Positions 8,656 through 10,651 of a stretch of 10,651 nucleotides of DNA are shown piece after piece. The number at the start of each line of letters is the position of its first letter. The stretch's first letter is position 1. Origin of the DNA: Lunasporangiospora selenospora (taxonomy: Eukaryota; Mortierellomycota; Mortierellomycetes; Mortierellales; Mortierellaceae). Under the pieces are notes generated by a model. That model saw only the letters and a list, made by a program, of their open reading frames with translations. It searched no databases and was not told where the DNA came from. The DNA is taken from NCBI GenBank assembly GCA_015680635.1, contig JAABOA010000596.1:2488-13138 (forward strand), given 5' to 3'. A program made the position numbers and the translations under genes.

Positions 8656-8672
8656 GAGCGAACCGTTCGCTC
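8656..8672. promoter_or_regulatory. 17-bp palindrome, candidate protein-binding site
   Basis: GAGCGAAC-C-GTTCGCTC: two perfect 8-bp inverted arms around a single central base. A CCAAT box follows 13 bp downstream (8685-8689). It lies about 800 nt after the calpain stop and 900 nt before the LPMO-like ATG. Such tight dyads are typical of dimeric transcription-factor sites; a transcription terminator is unlikely because no T run follows. Confidence 0.5.
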
Positions 8673-9352
8673 GATGACCATTTGCCAATCCGCATAATAA
8701 AGAAAAAAAGTCCAAACACCCGCGTCCTCAGTCAGGGAGCAAGAAAGGGGAAAGGAGATATGGTGTCTGAATTAATGATTAGCTTGAAAATATTGTAGAT
8801 ACATTTGCATTTTGGTGTAGTGGTCCATTGGGCGATGAGCGATGGGGGCTGTCGAATGCTACTATCGATCGGGCGCTTGTTTCTCCTGATCATTCCAATA
8901 GACCGTCCCCGGTCAACCGACCCTTCCTCCGGGAGTCTACGGGCCAGACTTCAGTCCCCATAATCACCTCTGTGTGTCGACCTTCCAGGTCAGCACACCA
9001 CTCCGACTGCTTCATTTACGTTAATGGCCCAATGTCTCTCATGACTCTTTATTCCATTCTTTCCACTGTGCCCCTGGACTGTTTAACGATTCTCTCTCGC
9101 ATCTCGAAGCAGTGCCAGCAGTGGTCAAGGGGCGTTGGGCCTTTGTTATTTTATTATGGTTTTTTTTCTATATATTTTTTTTCAGATTCCTCCTTTCCCC
9201 TCACCCCCTATGCTGGGTAAGGGTATGGCTGTGAAGCGCCCCATGGCGTGGTCCTGCCTGTCATTAAGGCTGGGCTCACATTTGTAATTGCCGAATCACC
9301 ACCGCTGAAATATGCTGCTTTCCCTTGGTGGTACACATTGTTTACAAGGCAC

Positions 9353-9360
9353 TATAAAAG
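9353..9360 (+). promoter_or_regulatory. TATA box, LPMO-like gene
   Basis: TATAAAAG, 214 nt upstream of the next ATG (9574). The intervening sequence is C/T-rich, as expected of a leader in this genome. A strong consensus TATA fits a highly inducible gene, but the inducer cannot be read from the sequence. Confidence 0.7.
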
Positions 9361-9573
9361 ACGGCTCGAGTCTCGTCCTGTTTCCTCTTTTCCTCACCTC
9401 CTCCTCGTCCTACACCCCTCGGGTTGCCCTACTTCTCGACACTTTCCCTCTCCCTCTCCCTACCATCCTCATCAGTCTGTTGCAACAGTTTTCCCCTTGC
9501 ACACACATCTCGAAAGCACAACAACGTCTCCTTTGAGCATCATTGTAACACCACCAATTCGTCAGTCAGCACA

Positions 9574-10317
9574 ATGAAATTCTTTACACTCGCGAGCACT
9601 ATGCTCGTTGCCTCCCTCTCAATCCTCTCGGCATCCGCACACATCGGCATTAGCTTTCCTCGCGCACAGGCTGGTCCTTGGACCAAGGACTTGACCAACA
9701 CTGTTCACGCCTGGATTGGGTTCAAGGGCAAGAAGTTCCCCTGCGGAGGCTACAAAAAAGGCCCCGTCAATACCCTTCGCGCCGGCGAGGTTGTGAATGT
9801 CCGTTTCTGGAACTTTGGCGTTCGTGACTATGACCGGTTCCCACCACGGAGTGGAATCAGCCAGGGCCGACACGGTGGCGGCGCCTGCGAGTTCTCTCTC
9901 TCGTACGATGGAGGCAAGACCTGGAAGGTCATTGGTCAATATACAAAGTCTTGCCCTGATATCTACTACCAGTGGCCAGTTTTGATTCCCAAGAACGTGC
10001 CTCCATGCACTGACTCGGACCAGTGCCTGTTCTCCATGTCCTGGGTTGCCTACCTGACCAACCAGTTCTATCACCACTGCGCCAACATTGTTATCGAAGG
10101 TGGTGATCCAAAGGGCAAGTTGCCTGACTTGGATATGACGGTCGTCGATGTCACCCAGCTTGGCCAAAAGATGAACACGCGTGCTTTTGGAGACCGTAAA
10201 TCTGGCAAGTCCTCCGGTCCAGATTCTCAGGAAGTCGCCTTGAACAAAAACGGCTTCTTTGCCTATGGTGGAAAGGGCAACAGCAAGGGTCTCAACCTCA
10301 ACCTTCAGAGAAATTAG
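9574..10317 (+). CDS. Secreted AA11-like lytic polysaccharide monooxygenase (probable)
   Basis: Intronless, 247 aa. The ATG at 9574 is preferred: it has A at -3 (CACAATG) and begins a classic signal peptide (residues 1-22, hydrophobic core 6-20, ending SASA). Cleavage there leaves H23 as residue 1, the hallmark of LPMOs, whose N-terminal His binds copper. The second copper His is probably H100 in RHGGGACEFSLSYDGG, as in the AA11 HGGGSCQ motif. Y166 in NQFYHHC is placed like the axial Tyr of AA11 (REMYMNC or REFYMNC in relatives recalled from memory). Mature cysteines are C57, C105, C127, C145, C151 and C169, enough for three disulfides. AA11 enzymes oxidatively cleave chitin; here that would mean fungal wall remodelling or attack on chitinous substrate. 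The C-terminal 70 residues after the core (from D178) are Gly/Lys/Asn-rich and contain no carbohydrate-binding module. The protein lacks the canonical GNRE before the Tyr, so it is divergent. An inactive or copper-binding relative is possible. Confidence 0.8.
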   Translation: MKFFTLASTMLVASLSILSASAHIGISFPRAQAGPWTKDLTNTVHAWIGFKGKKFPCGGYKKGPVNTLRAGEVVNVRFWNFGVRDYDRFPPRSGISQGRHGGGACEFSLSYDGGKTWKVIGQYTKSCPDIYYQWPVLIPKNVPPCTDSDQCLFSMSWVAYLTNQFYHHCANIVIEGGDPKGKLPDLDMTVVDVTQLGQKMNTRAFGDRKSGKSSGPDSQEVALNKNGFFAYGGKGNSKGLNLNLQRN

Positions 10318-10424
10318 AATTCAATTCGTCCTCCCATTCTTCTTCCCCTCCCCCAACAACAACAACATTTGGCCACCATGTCAAAGCCCGATCCGTCCAC
10401 AACTGTATATTATATTTTGCACAC

Positions 10425-10430
10425 AATAAA
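10425..10430 (+). terminator. Poly(A) signal, LPMO-like gene
   Basis: AATAAA, 108 nt downstream of the TAG stop at 10315-10317. The 3' UTR also has a short (CAA)n run near 10356-10367. Beyond this signal, to the end of the window, I see no gene. Confidence 0.7.
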
Positions 10431-10651
10431 AAGATGCTGAGCCATGCAGTCTCGATAATGATTGAGAAGGCAGGTCTAAAAGTAATAGATTGCGTGCAAC
10501 AAAAGGGAGAGAGGAGCAGGTGAGATTTTAATGCTGGCGGTTAGGGTCGGTCAAACCCGTGGAGGGTCATCCCTCGGTGTGGTTCAGGTTTCGTTAGTGA
10601 AATAGTTGGGATGTAGAAAGGAAGACAAGAGTTGCAAGAGTGTTCTGAGAC

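Larger units (their letters stand above)
7859..9352. other. Long intergenic region without a supportable gene
   Basis: About 1.5 kb between the calpain stop and the TATA box of the next gene. It includes the calpain 3' UTR. Open frames at 8137-8445 (+), 8220-8411 (-) and 8359-8715 (-) overlap one another and show no recognisable domain, signal or splice pattern. Visible elements are the poly(A) signal, a 17-bp palindrome (8656-8672), a CCAAT box at 8685-8689 and a T-rich stretch near 9150-9182. It may be a long upstream control region for the secreted LPMO-like gene or hold an unrecognised transcript. Confidence 0.55.

Noticed and set aside
8800-8875. TGGTGTAGTGGTC motif resembling a tRNA D-arm
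   Set aside because: No complementary acceptor stem or proper T-arm within tRNA distance.
9619-10167. 182-codon antisense frame opposite the LPMO-like gene
   Set aside because: Sense frame has a signal peptide, copper-site motifs, TATA box and poly(A) signal; the antisense peptide has no recognisable feature.
1-10651. CRISPR arrays, insertion sequences, rRNA, viral or toxin genes
   Set aside because: No spaced direct repeats, transposase or reverse-transcriptase motifs, terminal inverted repeats with target duplications, or rRNA signatures were seen on either strand.

Overview
The window looks like nuclear DNA of an early-diverging filamentous fungus, most likely Mortierellaceae (Mortierella/Linnemannia-type). 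Grounds: genes split by short GT-AG introns (about 94-195 nt) with CTAAC/CTAAAC-like branch points; long CT-rich leaders before start codons; AATAAA poly(A) signals; and a gene set typical of soil fungi. The taxon is an inference from style, not from a marker gene.

Layout. (1) 491-763 (-): one convincing first exon of a helical protein, followed by a donor site; the rest of the gene is outside the window or not recognisable. (2) About 764-2021: non-coding, dominated by GA-rich tracts (1003-1093, 1302-1396) and then a 188-nt almost pure pyrimidine tract (1590-1777). Together they form a long-range inverted purine/pyrimidine arrangement. (3) 2160-4258 (-): complete six-exon M20 metallodipeptidase, 477 aa, orthologous to yeast Dug1 / animal CNDP2, with all metal and catalytic residues. 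(4) 4259-5458: 1.2-kb divergent promoter region with CCAAT boxes, a TATA box and telobox-like repeats. (5) 5459-7858 (+): complete three-exon calpain-type cysteine protease, 713 aa, with Cys/His/Asn triad, a split beta-sandwich region and a very charged Lys/Asp/Glu tail with KKDDKE repeats. (6) 7859-9573: 1.7 kb without a supportable gene, containing a 17-bp palindrome and, near its end, the TATA box of the next gene. (7) 9574-10317 (+): intronless secreted protein of 247 aa that matures with an N-terminal histidine and resembles AA11-like copper lytic polysaccharide monooxygenases. (8) 10318-10651: its 3' flank.

The genes do not form an operon or obvious cluster. The dipeptidase (glutathione-derived Cys-Gly and other dipeptides) and the calpain (regulated intracellular proteolysis) are head-to-head and could share a promoter region, but a functional link is only a possibility. 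The LPMO-like protein acts outside the cell, probably on chitin-like substrate. I see no convincing undescribed multi-gene system. The most unusual points are an in-frame alternative splice acceptor that would insert 18 residues next to the calpain active-site Asn, the divergent LPMO, and the palindrome.
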